Positions 18,229-26,682 are shown, counted from the stretch's first letter. The stretch: 64,000 bases of DNA from Ovoidimarina sp050299695 (GCA_050299695.1 JBNKWI010000006.1:6387-70386); one strand, 5' to 3'. Numbers and translations are program-made. The notes: generated by a model not told the origin, from the sequence alone.

Positions 18229-19538
18229 GCGGTCTCCCGGAGTTTCAGGCGGCGCACGAGGTCGGTCTCGAGCGCGCCGTCGGGATCGTGTTTCGCGACG
18301 ATCTTCGCCCAGGCCTTCCGCTCGGGATACATCGCCTGGATCGCTTCCGCCGAGCCGAGCGAATCCTTGGCGAGGTAGATCCGTCCCTCGGCATCGCGCA
18401 CCATGCCCTCGAGCCGGGCCACGAGGCTCTCGGGGCCTGGTGCCGCGCGCAGGTCGACCGCGAGCGTGTAGCCCTCCATCGGGAAGGACATCATCCCCGC
18501 CCGTCCCGGCCCCATGCGTTTCAGGACCGCGAGCGGCGAGGCCGCGCCCGATTGTGCCACGGTCTCGAGGATGTCGCGCAGCCGGTCGCGCTGGCCGAGC
18601 GGCACGACGCATTGGAACTGGTGGAAACCGCGTTTGCCGTAGAGCCGGTTCCAGTCGTAGATCCTGTCGAGCGGAAAGAAGAAATCCTCGATCGGTTTCA
18701 CCACCGTCCGCCCGCGCATCGGCACGCGGCGCCAATAGGCGGCGTTGAAGAGCCGCACCACGGGCGGCGAGAGCGCCGCGCCGGGCGCGTCGAACGGGAC
18801 CTTCCGGCCGCGTTTCGCGGGCGGGACGAGCCCCGCGCCGGTTTCGCCCTCCTCGAGGATCCCGCGGCCGAGCCCCGCGCCCGTGGCGGTTGCGTCGATC
18901 CAGCCGACCGAATAGGTCGCCTCGGAGCCGTCGAGCGCTGCGATGTGCGCGTCCCAGTCGCGGATCCGGCGCTCGGTCACCATCATCACACTGCCCTTGG
19001 CCTTGAGGAGCCGGATCTCGGCGCTGGCGACCACGCCGGTCTGGCCGAGCCCGCCGAGCGTGGCGCGGAAGAGCTCCTTCTGCTTGTCGGGGCCTGTGAG
19101 TTTTTCGCCCCTGGGGGTCAGGAGGCGTATCCCGGCAAGGTGCTGGCCGAAGCTGCCGGCGTGGTGGTGGTTCTTGCCGTGGACGTCCATCGCCACGGCG
19201 CCGCCCACGGTGGCGAAGCCGGTGCCGGGCAGGACCGGCAGGAGCCAGCCGCGCGGCGCGAGGAGCGCGTTCAATTCGCCGATCCGCGCGCCGCCTTCGA
19301 CGGTGAGGAGACCGGCCTCCTCGTCGAAGCCGAGAATCCGGTCGAGCCGGGTCATGTCGATCGCGCGGCCCTTGTCGTTCAGGGCCGCGTCGCCATAGGA
19401 GCGGCGTTGGCCCATGGCGGGGGCGGGGGCTTCCTCCAGGATGCGGGCGAGCGTCGCGAGACGCTCGGGGCGGGCGACGTCGGAGGTGGCGCGCAGGACC
19501 CGGCCCCAGCCGGTGAGCTCAAGCCGTTTGGTCGGCAT
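18225..19538 (-). CDS. FAD-linked oxidase, DprE1-like (polyprenylphosphoryl-ribose 2-oxidase)
   Basis: The 437-residue protein has a FAD-binding domain (GQRRSYGDAALN at 43-54; VLPGTGFATVGGA at 102-114; DVHGKNHHHAGSF at 118-130, including the histidine that binds FAD in mycobacterial DprE1) and an ALO-type substrate domain (FNAAYWRRVPM, FHQFQCVVP, IYLAKDSL). The conserved lysine is Lys391 in AKDS. The position equal to mycobacterial Cys387 is Ala360. It lies between a lipid-flippase-like gene (20-bp overlap) and the DprE2-like gene (4-bp overlap). Confidence 0.82.
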   Translation of the reverse strand: MPTKRLELTGWGRVLRATSDVARPERLATLARILEEAPAPAMGQRRSYGDAALNDKGRAIDMTRLDRILGFDEEAGLLTVEGGARIGELNALLAPRGWLLPVLPGTGFATVGGAVAMDVHGKNHHHAGSFGQHLAGIRLLTPRGEKLTGPDKQKELFRATLGGLGQTGVVASAEIRLLKAKGSVMMVTERRIRDWDAHIAALDGSEATYSVGWIDATATGAGLGRGILEEGETGAGLVPPAKRGRKVPFDAPGAALSPPVVRLFNAAYWRRVPMRGRTVVKPIEDFFFPLDRIYDWNRLYGKRGFHQFQCVVPLGQRDRLRDILETVAQSGAASPLAVLKRMGPGRAGMMSFPMEGYTLAVDLRAAPGPESLVARLEGMVRDAEGRIYLAKDSLGSAEAIQAMYPERKAWAKIVAKHDPDGALETDLVRRLKLRETA

Positions 19539-20532
19539 GGCGCACCTCCCGCGAGAGGCGCTCGGCCATGGGAAACACCAGGAGCCCGAGCGCGATGGCG
19601 AACCAGAGCGTGGTCAGGCGGATGATCAGCGTCGCGGGGATCGCGGTGGCGAGCGGCACGCCTTCGAGGCCGAGCAGCGCGATCATCGCCGCCTCGGCCC
19701 CGCCGACGCCACCGGGCGCGCCGGTGAGCCCGCCGGCCATGGTGGCGAAGAGGAAGATCGCGACCGCCTTCCAGAGCTCCACCCCAGCGCCCAGCCAGGC
19801 GAGGAGCAGGTGGAAGGCATAGGCCTCGGCGAACCAGCCGGCGAGGCCGAGCACCGTGGCGGCGCCCATGGTCCAGCCGCCGCGGAAGGCGGCGAGCGAG
19901 CGAGCGGCGCGGCGCAGGCGGACGAAGAGACGCGGGAAGCGGCCCGTCGCGCGGTAGGCGAGGCCCGCCGTGGCGCGGAGCAGCGCGGGATGGGTGGCGA
20001 TCCAGGCGGCAGCGAGGGCGAGGGCGACCACGGGCAGGGCGCCGGCGATTCCGCCCGCCGAAAGCGCCAGCGCCAGGGCGAGGATCAGCGCCATGGCGGC
20101 GAGGTCGGAGCCGCGGTCGGCCAGGACGAGGGGCGCGGTGCGCTCGAAGCTCCAGCCGGTCTCGCGGCGGATCCAGCGCATTCGCACCAGCTCGCCCACC
20201 CGGCCGGGCGTGGCCGACATGGCGAAACCGCCGAGAAAATGACGGAGGTTCTGCGCGAGCCCGGTGCCGAGACCGAGGCGCGAGGCGAAGAGGTGCCAGC
20301 GCAGGCCGCGGAAGCCGTAGTTGACGAGGCTGAGCGCGAGAAGGAGCGCCGCCTGCGGGAGGCCCAGCGTGGTCAGCGCGTGGAGCGTCTCGGCCCAGCC
20401 CGTCGCGGCCGCGAGAGAGGCGAGCCCAGCCAGCATGAGCGCGAAGACGCCCGCCAGGACCCAGCGGTCATGGCGGGGGGCGGCGCCGGCTCCGGTGGGG
20501 ATCGCCATGCTCGAAACACTGCTCGTTGTCAT
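19519..20532 (-). CDS. UPF0104 / LPG-synthase-TM family membrane protein (flippase-like)
   Basis: The 337-residue integral membrane protein has about eight helices and the family signature FLGGFAMSATPGRVGELVR near residues 88-106, plus GGLTGAPGGVGGAEA near 268. Relatives include the flippase half of MprF and archaeal/bacterial lipid-linked transport proteins. As first gene of an overlapping trio with DprE1- and DprE2-like enzymes it may flip a polyprenyl-phospho-sugar. That role is inferred from context. Confidence 0.82.
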   Translation of the reverse strand: MTTSSVSSMAIPTGAGAAPRHDRWVLAGVFALMLAGLASLAAATGWAETLHALTTLGLPQAALLLALSLVNYGFRGLRWHLFASRLGLGTGLAQNLRHFLGGFAMSATPGRVGELVRMRWIRRETGWSFERTAPLVLADRGSDLAAMALILALALALSAGGIAGALPVVALALAAAWIATHPALLRATAGLAYRATGRFPRLFVRLRRAARSLAAFRGGWTMGAATVLGLAGWFAEAYAFHLLLAWLGAGVELWKAVAIFLFATMAGGLTGAPGGVGGAEAAMIALLGLEGVPLATAIPATLIIRLTTLWFAIALGLLVFPMAERLSREVRHADQTA

Positions 20533-20598
20533 CTGGAGCGGAAACTATCGGGAAAATCTGGCATCATTATGAACCGGAGCCCTGCGCTGCCCCGAATT

Positions 20599-20889
20599 TC
20601 AGATGTCGAACGCATCTGCCCAGTCGGGATGCCGCCGCCGCTCGGCGTTCACATAGGGGCAGAGCGGCACGATCTTCACGCCCTCGGCACGGGCGTCCGC
20701 GACCAGCCTTTCCACCAGCATCCGGCCGAAGCCGGTGCCGCGCAAGGCGTCGGGCACGCCGGTATGGTCGGCGATGATCCGGGTGGGCGAGAGGATCGAG
20801 TAGGTCAGCTCCGCCTCTGCGCCCTCCTTGCGGATCACGTAGCGGCCCTTCGAGCCGGTCACTTCGCGAAGGATCTCGGCGTCCGGCAT
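20599..20889 (-). CDS. Small GNAT N-acetyltransferase (YjdJ/COG2388 type)
   Basis: The 96-residue protein matches short GNATs: acetyl-CoA loop VPDALRGTGFGRMLVERLV at about 44-62, a beta-strand KIVPLCPYV and the terminal PDWADAFDI. In this family the catalytic cysteine lies in the PLCPYV segment, which is present. The substrate is unknown. It is a single gene with about 65 bp before the divergent-free region of the flippase operon. Confidence 0.85.
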   Translation of the reverse strand: MPDAEILREVTGSKGRYVIRKEGAEAELTYSILSPTRIIADHTGVPDALRGTGFGRMLVERLVADARAEGVKIVPLCPYVNAERRRHPDWADAFDI

Positions 20890-21026
20890 CCTGTCAGGCC
20901 CGCTGCTGCGCGGCGACGCCTGCGGCGATGTCCATCTGGCTCACCACTTGGCGGCCAAAGATAGCGCCACACGAATTGGCATCGGTCTGGAGCGTCAGGA
21001 CGCCGGCCGGTGCGGGATGGCCCGCG

Positions 21027-21650
21027 TCAGACAATCCTCGCCTCGGTGGCCGCGACGATCTCTTCGTGCGTGACGCCGGGGGCGAGTTCGACCACCTGCA
21101 GCCCCTTGTGCGCCACGTCGAGCACGCCGAGATTGGTGATGATCCGGTCGACCACCGCCTTGCCGGTGAGCGGCAGGGTGCATTCCTTGAGGATCTTCGA
21201 TTCGCCGTGCTTGTTGGTGTGGTCCATGACCACGATCACCCGGCCAACGCCGGCGACGAGGTCCATCGCGCCACCCATGCCCTTGACGAGTTTGCCGGGG
21301 ATCATCCAGTTCGCGAGGTCGCCCTTTTCGGAGACTTCCATGGCGCCGAGGATCGCCGCGGCGATCTTGCCGCCGCGGATCATGCCGAAGCTCTGGGCGC
21401 TGTCGAAATAGGCGGTGCGGTTCAGTTCGGTGATGGTCTGCTTGCCGGCATTGATCAGGTCAGGGTCCTCCTCGCCTTCGAAAGGGAAGGGGCCCATGCC
21501 GAGCATGCCGTTCTCGGACTGGAGCGTGATGTCCTTGTCGCCCACGTAGTTGGCGACGAGGGTCGGGATGCCGATCCCGAGGTTCACGTACATCCCGTCG
21601 TCGAGTTCCTTGGCGGCCCGTTCGGCCATCTGGTTGCGGTCCCAGGGCAT
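21027..21650 (-). CDS. scoB: 3-oxoacid CoA-transferase subunit B
   Basis: The 207-residue beta subunit carries the catalytic glutamate in SENGML (about residue 46) and the conserved GMGGAMDLVAG segment near 125. With subunit A it moves CoA from succinyl-CoA to acetoacetate or a similar 3-oxoacid, linking ketone bodies and polyhydroxybutyrate breakdown to the TCA cycle. It lies 3 bp after scoA. Confidence 0.93.
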   Translation of the reverse strand: MPWDRNQMAERAAKELDDGMYVNLGIGIPTLVANYVGDKDITLQSENGMLGMGPFPFEGEEDPDLINAGKQTITELNRTAYFDSAQSFGMIRGGKIAAAILGAMEVSEKGDLANWMIPGKLVKGMGGAMDLVAGVGRVIVVMDHTNKHGESKILKECTLPLTGKAVVDRIITNLGVLDVAHKGLQVVELAPGVTHEEIVAATEARIV

Positions 21651-21653
21651 GGC

Positions 21654-22358
21654 TCAGGCCTCCTCTCTCTTGCGCACAGTGCGCTGTTCGATCCGCTTCT
21701 CGTGGTCGCCCTGGATCAGGCGGTGGACGTAGATACCGGGGAGGTGGATCATGTCGGGGTCAAGTGCTCCGCGCGGAACGATTTCTTCGACCTCGACGAC
21801 GCAGATCTTGCCGCACATGGCGGCGGGGGGGTTGAAGTTGCGCGCGGTCTTGCGGAACACGAGGTTGCCGGTGTCGTCGGCCTTCCAGGCCTTGACGATG
21901 GAGAGATCCGCGACGATTCCGCGCTCGAGGATATAGGTCTCGCCGTCGAAATCGTGGTGCTCCTTGCCCTCGGCGACCACCGTGCCAACGCCGGTCTTGG
22001 TGTAGAAACCCGGGATGCCGCAGCCGCCGGCGCGCATCCGCTCGGCCAGCGTGCCCTGGGGATTGAACTCGAGTTCCAGTTCGCCCGACAGGTATTGCTG
22101 CATGAATTCAGCGTTTTCGCCCACGTAGGACGACATCATCTTCCTGATCTGTTTGGTATCGAGCAGCTTGCCGAGGCCGAACCCGTCGACGCCGCAATTG
22201 TTCGAGGCGACGGTGAGGTCCCTGGTGCCGGCCTTGACGATGGCGTCGATCAGGAGTTCCGGAATGCCGCAGAGGCCGAAGCCGCCCGCGGCGATGAGCA
22301 TTCCGTCGAACAAGAGGCCGTCGAGCGCCTCTTCAGCCGAGCCGTAGACCTTCTTCAT
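21654..22358 (-). CDS. scoA: 3-oxoacid CoA-transferase subunit A
   Basis: The 234-residue alpha subunit has the CoA-transferase family pattern GGFGLCGIPELLIDAI near residues 25-40 and SNNCGVDGFGLG near 54. ATG at 22358 is used because GGGGGAGACAG lies at ribosome-site distance. The 164-bp leader upstream holds three exact-phase copies of an 11-bp repeat, a likely operator. It is co-transcribed with scoB. Confidence 0.93.
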   Translation of the reverse strand: MKKVYGSAEEALDGLLFDGMLIAAGGFGLCGIPELLIDAIVKAGTRDLTVASNNCGVDGFGLGKLLDTKQIRKMMSSYVGENAEFMQQYLSGELELEFNPQGTLAERMRAGGCGIPGFYTKTGVGTVVAEGKEHHDFDGETYILERGIVADLSIVKAWKADDTGNLVFRKTARNFNPPAAMCGKICVVEVEEIVPRGALDPDMIHLPGIYVHRLIQGDHEKRIEQRTVRKREEA

Positions 22359-22454
22359 GCTGTCTCCCCCGCTGTCCGGTATTCCCTGAAGGTTCTGGCG
22401 AAGGGGCGGAGGGAAGTCAATCGCTGCGCCGCGGCGGAGCCGGAACGGGGGCGC

Positions 22455-22487
22455 ACAACCCGTACACAACCTGTACACAACCCGTAC
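22455..22487 (-). promoter_or_regulatory. Three tandem 11-bp repeats upstream of scoAB
   Basis: The units ACAACCCGTAC, ACAACCTGTAC and ACAACCCGTAC follow each other without gaps, differing at one base. The period of 11 bp puts each copy on about the same face of the helix, as in arrays bound by a cooperative regulator. They lie 97-129 bp before the scoA start and 36 bp after the end of the LuxR-type gene. Confidence 0.6.
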
Positions 22488-22522
22488 ACCGGCGATGCGC
22501 AAATCGGCGTTTCTGCGGTGCG

Positions 22523-23637
22523 TCAGCGGCGGACCAGCCGTGCCAGGAGCAGGATCAACTCGCGGCCGTTCCGCGCGCCGGTCTTTTCGAGGATCGTGGC
22601 GAGGTGCGACTTCACGGTGTTCTCGGAGACGCCCAGCGTGCGGCCGATCTCGCGCCGTGATTTGCCGGTGGGGAGGAGCCGGGCCACCTGGGCCTCGCGC
22701 TCGGTCAGGTCGAAGGCGACCTGCAGGTCCTCCAGGGCGGGCAGCGCGCCGGGCCGGTCGAGCTGCTCGACCATCGCGATCGCCGCGACGCCGCCGGCGC
22801 CCGGGAGCGCCGACCAGCCGATGCCGGGAAAGATCCGCAGGAGGAAGCGGGGCGCGCCGCCGTTCCGGCCCGGACCGCCACGCTGGCCCCGGCGCGGGGC
22901 GGTTCGTCGGGCCGATCGAAATCGGCGAGGACGCGCAGGGCGGCGGCTTCGGCGGCGACGGGCAGGGTCAGCCGGTTGTGGCGGATCGCGATGCCCTCGT
23001 TCCGGCGGCAGAGGTCCTCGGCGCGGCCGTTGGCGAAAAGGACCCGGAGGCTTTCGTCGACGAGGAACACCGCGGCGCCGATCCGGTCGAGCGCGGTCGA
23101 GAGCGACACGGCGATGGCGCGTTCGCCGGCCAGCCGGTCGCGCAGCCGCAGCGCCTGGCCGATATGGGGGATCAGGTGGTCGAACTGTGTGGTTTCGGCC
23201 GGGTCGAATTCCCGGTTGCCGCGTTTCGCGACAAAGCCGCCGGCCGCAACTGGCCCGTCGCGCGCGCAGACATAGGCCCGGCCCGCCGCGAGGCCGTGCC
23301 TGATGACGGTGGATTGAAGGAAGTCGGAACCGGTGAACACCTCCTCGGGGACGAGCGTTCTGCAATCGAAGGTTCTGCCGACCGGCATGGTCTCGACGGT
23401 GGCAACGCCGGGATTGATCTCGGGATTCCAGCGGTCGGCGTTCGAATATCCCGCTTCGGCCAGCCGGTCGGAATCCTCTCCGGAGAGCCAGGCCCCGCCG
23501 CGACCAGCCTTTCCCAGACGCCCCGCGGACAGCATCAGCAGATCCGCGTTCATCAGGGCGCGGGCCGCGTCGAGCGCCTCGTCCCAGGACTCCTCGCCAA
23601 TGGCGGCGGCATAGAGGTTCGAAATCTCGTCGCGCAT
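22523..23637 (-). pseudogene. LuxR-family regulator split by a frameshift
   Basis: The N-terminal part (start 23637, MRDEISNLYAAAIGEESW, a PAS/GAF-like sensor region with VFLVDESLRVLFANGRA) is in one frame and runs to about 22866. The C-terminal part, with LLRIFPGIGWSAL and a complete GerE helix-turn-helix (LTEREAQVARLL... ENTVKSHLATILEKTG), is in another frame and ends at 22523. One added G on the minus strand near 22863-22870 would join them into a normal protein of about 371 residues. It is either a recent null allele or a sequencing error. It is the gene directly upstream of scoAB. Confidence 0.82.
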
Positions 23638-23877
23638 CGGTTGCGCCCCGGTTTCGTGTGGAAATGGGTGACTTCAAATTTCTGCGTGCGATTGCCGGAT
23701 CATAGCACGGAGTTTCAGTTTCTGGTTGCGCAAGTATTGGGCGTTTTTGCTCACCCGTTCGGGTGACGCGGCGGAACCTGCAGTTTCGTAGAATTGACGA
23801 CGGTTGCCGGCCAGACCGGTCGGACCGGCTGCCTGAACGAGGGCAACATGGAACATTTGACCGGGGAGGGCACGCGG

Positions 23878-24117
23878 ATGTCTTTCTCCATCAGCTTTTT
23901 CGAACACCATCCCGATATTTCGAACTGGCCCGCGGGCGGCAACGTGGCGGAGCCTGACAACGTGGACCCCGCCTCTCCCGACGACATCGTCGATGCCGGG
24001 GTTCTGGACCGCCACAGCGCGATGATCGCGCCGCGCAAGGCACGGTTGTGGCTCCACCGGGGCGCGGCACTTGTCGCGCTGTGGCGGCAGCTGACCAGGT
24101 CGGTTGGCCGGCGCTAG
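23878..24117 (+). CDS. Small hypothetical protein
   Basis: This 79-residue frame starts with MSFSISFFEHHPDI and has a strong ribosome site (GGGGAGGG) 7 bp upstream. The C-terminus is basic and amphipathic (RKARLWLHRGAALVALWRQL). No family is recognised. Its reality rests on the ribosome site and on a non-arginine-run composition; the ATG at 23848 is an alternative start. Confidence 0.45.
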   Translation: MSFSISFFEHHPDISNWPAGGNVAEPDNVDPASPDDIVDAGVLDRHSAMIAPRKARLWLHRGAALVALWRQLTRSVGRR

Positions 24118-24230
24118 GGCGGGGCGCGGTCCGGTGGAGAGGGGCTGAAACCACTTTGCCACGACGACGCGCGAACCGGGCAGGCGCCCGTCCGTGTCAC
24201 GTCTGAGTCTTGCCTGCGGCAGGCCCGGTT

Positions 24231-24379
24231 GGCGGCATCGGTTGAACGGCGGCCCCGCCCGGGACGAGGCCCGGAGGGCCGCCGGGCGAGCGCCTGCCCG
24301 TCCCGGCGGGCTGGTGCTCTGGCGACGTTTGACGGACCTTCGAGGTCGGAGGGACTTGGCACCATAAAGCGCGCCGATC
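24231..24379 (-). repeat. Interspersed intergenic repeat, family 2, copy 1
   Basis: Read on the minus strand this stretch aligns with 31412-31557 on the plus strand. Shared blocks include GATCGGnGCGnTTTATGGTGC at the start, a GACGTnGC block, GCCCGGCGGCCC with GGGCC forming a nested hairpin, and a GTnCnAnCGATG end. It lies in a 365-bp gap (24118-24482) that otherwise holds no credible gene. Short frames inside it are most likely translations of the repeat. Confidence 0.6.
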
Positions 24380-24482
24380 AGATGGTGGAGCCATCCCACG
24401 GGCAGGTACGCGCCCGGCTCCGCGCGCATGGTGGAATAAAGCGATGTCCGCGGAGCGCGTTTCGGCTGGAACGCATCCTGCG

Positions 24483-26288
24483 TCAGCCGCCGAGCTCCTT
24501 GAGGAGCGCGTCGATCTGGTCGTCGGGAATGTCCGGGTCGATCATCGCGGTGCCGGGGGCGACCCGGCCGGGGTCGGTCACGAAGGCGCGGAGGCGGTCG
24601 GGCGTCCAGGTGCCGCCGAGCGCCAGCAGCGCTTCGGAATAGGCATATCCGGGCACCGAGGCGACCTCGCGGCCGAGGACGTTGGTGAGCTGCGGGCCCG
24701 GCGCGACACCGAAGCGCGGCGCATGGCAGGAGGTGCAGTAGCGGTCGAAGGCGCTGTCGTCGGGGCTGACGGTGACCTCGACGAGCACGCCGCGATCGGC
24801 CCAGGCGACGACGCGGCCGTCGGCGAGCACCGCGAGGTCGCGCACCCGTTCGCCGACATGGATCGGTTCGGCATAGAGCACCCGGTCGCCGCGCAGGCGG
24901 AGCCGGTAGATCGATTGCGTGCGGAGGGTGCCGAGAAGGAGGTCGTGCTCCCAGGCCGGGAATTCGGGCCCGGCGGCCTCCACGAGCGCGGAGGTGGCGA
25001 CGGAGGGCACGAAGGCGAGCGCCGGTTCGGTGTAGCTGCCGTGATCGTGCGGGTCCGCGTTCAAGGGCCAGGCGGTGGCGCCGTACTGAGTGCCGTAGGT
25101 GGCGTAGGGCCAGCCGTAATTGGCGCCCTTGCGGAGGCGGTTGACCTCGTCGCCGCCCTGGGGGCCGTGCTCGGAGAGCCAGATCCGGCCGTCCCGGGCG
25201 ACGGTGAGGCCCTGCGGGTTGCGGTGGCCGAGGGTGAAGATCTCCGCCGCGCCGGTCGCGGCGTCGATCTCGAGGACCTTGCCGTAGGAATTGCCCTCTT
25301 GCTCCTGGGAATAGGGCTTGGTGTCGTCGAGCCCGGCGAAGCCCAGGTCGCCGAAGCTCATCAGGATATGGGTGTCGTCCAGCCAGGCGAGGCGGCCGCC
25401 GGTTTCGGAATCGTCGAATTCGCCCTCGGCCTTCTGGCAGGGGGTGCTGTCGTAGAGCGTTTGCCAGGGGCCGGCGGGTTCGGGGCCCTCGGCGGTCCAG
25501 GCGAGGTCGATTGCCGAGAGGCTCTGGGTGTAGCAGGTCTCGGCGCCGTGCCAGGTCTGGTGCGCGGTGTAGAGGCGGGCGGGCCTGTCGCCGGGGCCGA
25601 AGAGCGCGCCGGTGAGGCGCAGGCGGGGCGGTTTGTCGGTGCCGGGGAAGTCGGCGAGATAGGCGGCGCGGTCCATCGGGTCGGGGATCGCGGTCATGCG
25701 GATGGTGCGGCTGCGGAGCGGGCCCTCGCCGGAGATCCAGCGGAAGCGGCCGTCGCCCTGGGCGAGGAGGAGCCCGCCCGGGAGCGCCGCGAGCGCGCCG
25801 CCGTCGGCGGTTGGCAGGGGGCCGGGGAGGGGGACGCTGTCAAGCGCGAGCGGGTAGAGGGCGGAGCGGACCACGGACGGGGTGTCGCTGTCGGGCGCCT
25901 CGCGGGAGAGGAAGCCGGCGCCGAGCGCGGCGAGGGGGAGCGCGAGCGCGAGGCCGGCGCGGGGGCGGCCGACGAGATGGGGCACGAGGGGCGCGACGGC
26001 GCAGGCCACGGCCATGGCGAAGGTGAGCGGGGTGTCGGGGACGAGGCCCTTGCGGACGAGGAGCGCGAGGCCGCCGCCGAGCACGGCGCCCGAGGCGAGT
26101 GCCCAGATCACCGCGCGGGAGAAGCGGGTGGTGCAGACCGAGACGGCAAGCGCGAGGGCGAGATAGGCCGCGCCGAAGAAGGCGGCGGTGAGGAGGCTTT
26201 TGGGGTCGTCGAGGCGGGCCGTCGCGAGCGCGGCGCCGCCCGCGACGGAGGCGGCGGCGATGGCGTGCCAGGCGAGCCAGCCGATCAC
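24483..26288 (-). CDS. Membrane-anchored PQQ-type sugar dehydrogenase fused to cytochrome c
   Basis: The N-terminal 110 residues contain several membrane helices. A six-bladed soluble-glucose/sorbosone dehydrogenase domain follows (RNPQGLTVARDGRIWLSEHG, GANYGWPYATYG), and the C-terminus is a class I cytochrome c with CTSCH heme attachment and a methionine ligand in GTAM. Electrons from sugar or alcohol oxidation would pass straight to heme in the periplasm. The start is uncertain: GTG at 26288 is given, but AAGGAG lies 7 bp before an in-frame ATC at 26333, which would give I-ATRRYPGLFGETRR. Confidence 0.8.
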   Translation of the reverse strand: MIGWLAWHAIAAASVAGGAALATARLDDPKSLLTAAFFGAAYLALALAVSVCTTRFSRAVIWALASGAVLGGGLALLVRKGLVPDTPLTFAMAVACAVAPLVPHLVGRPRAGLALALPLAALGAGFLSREAPDSDTPSVVRSALYPLALDSVPLPGPLPTADGGALAALPGGLLLAQGDGRFRWISGEGPLRSRTIRMTAIPDPMDRAAYLADFPGTDKPPRLRLTGALFGPGDRPARLYTAHQTWHGAETCYTQSLSAIDLAWTAEGPEPAGPWQTLYDSTPCQKAEGEFDDSETGGRLAWLDDTHILMSFGDLGFAGLDDTKPYSQEQEGNSYGKVLEIDAATGAAEIFTLGHRNPQGLTVARDGRIWLSEHGPQGGDEVNRLRKGANYGWPYATYGTQYGATAWPLNADPHDHGSYTEPALAFVPSVATSALVEAAGPEFPAWEHDLLLGTLRTQSIYRLRLRGDRVLYAEPIHVGERVRDLAVLADGRVVAWADRGVLVEVTVSPDDSAFDRYCTSCHAPRFGVAPGPQLTNVLGREVASVPGYAYSEALLALGGTWTPDRLRAFVTDPGRVAPGTAMIDPDIPDDQIDALLKELGG

Positions 26289-26575
26289 GCGGCGGGTTTC
26301 GCCGAAGAGGCCCGGGTAGCGTCTCGTGGCGATCGGTCTTCTCCTTCGGTCTCGCGCGCATCGCGGTGCGATCGGGATCGCCGTCACGGGGGCCGGGGAA
26401 GCCGCCGGACGCGGACCGCTCCCAACGCCTCGTTCCCGACGGTTCTGGCGGGCGGCGGGGCGCGTGTCAATTGCCGTGCCGCGGCCGGGCTGTCCGGCGC
26501 CCCGGCTGCCGGGCGTTCGCCCGTCAGCGGCCCGCCCGCCAGCCGCGGCCGGACCGCGCGGGAGGGTGGGGGGGC

Positions 26576-26621
26576 GGTCGGAATTGGGCAAATTCCGACC
26601 CGGAAGATGTGAATCTTCCGG
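26576..26621 (-). other. Two adjacent perfect hairpins in the leader between two minus-strand genes
   Basis: In the 394-bp gap between the sugar dehydrogenase and the gene at 26683, GGTCGGAATT pairs with AATTCCGACC (26576-26600, 5-nt loop) and CCGGAAGAT pairs with ATCTTCCGG (26600-26621, 4-nt loop). A competing pairing exists between GACCCGG (26597-26603) and CCGGGTC (26628-26634). There is no T run after either. The rest of the gap is featureless GC-rich sequence. A 3'-end structure of the upstream gene or a switch in the dehydrogenase leader are both possible. Confidence 0.6.
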
Positions 26622-26682
26622 AGGCGTCCGGGTCAGGACGCAACGTTTGTGCAGTGTAGAACGCGAAGCAACGACGGGGTGG

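Noticed and set aside
24118..24482. Short frames in both strands of the gap between 24117 and 24483
   Set aside because: They are translations of the dispersed repeat and lack ribosome sites.
26159..26361. ATG at 26361 as the sugar dehydrogenase start with a frameshift near 26315
   Set aside because: Its first codons run across the AAGGAG ribosome site used by the other reading, so the apparent N-terminus is more likely a chance frame.
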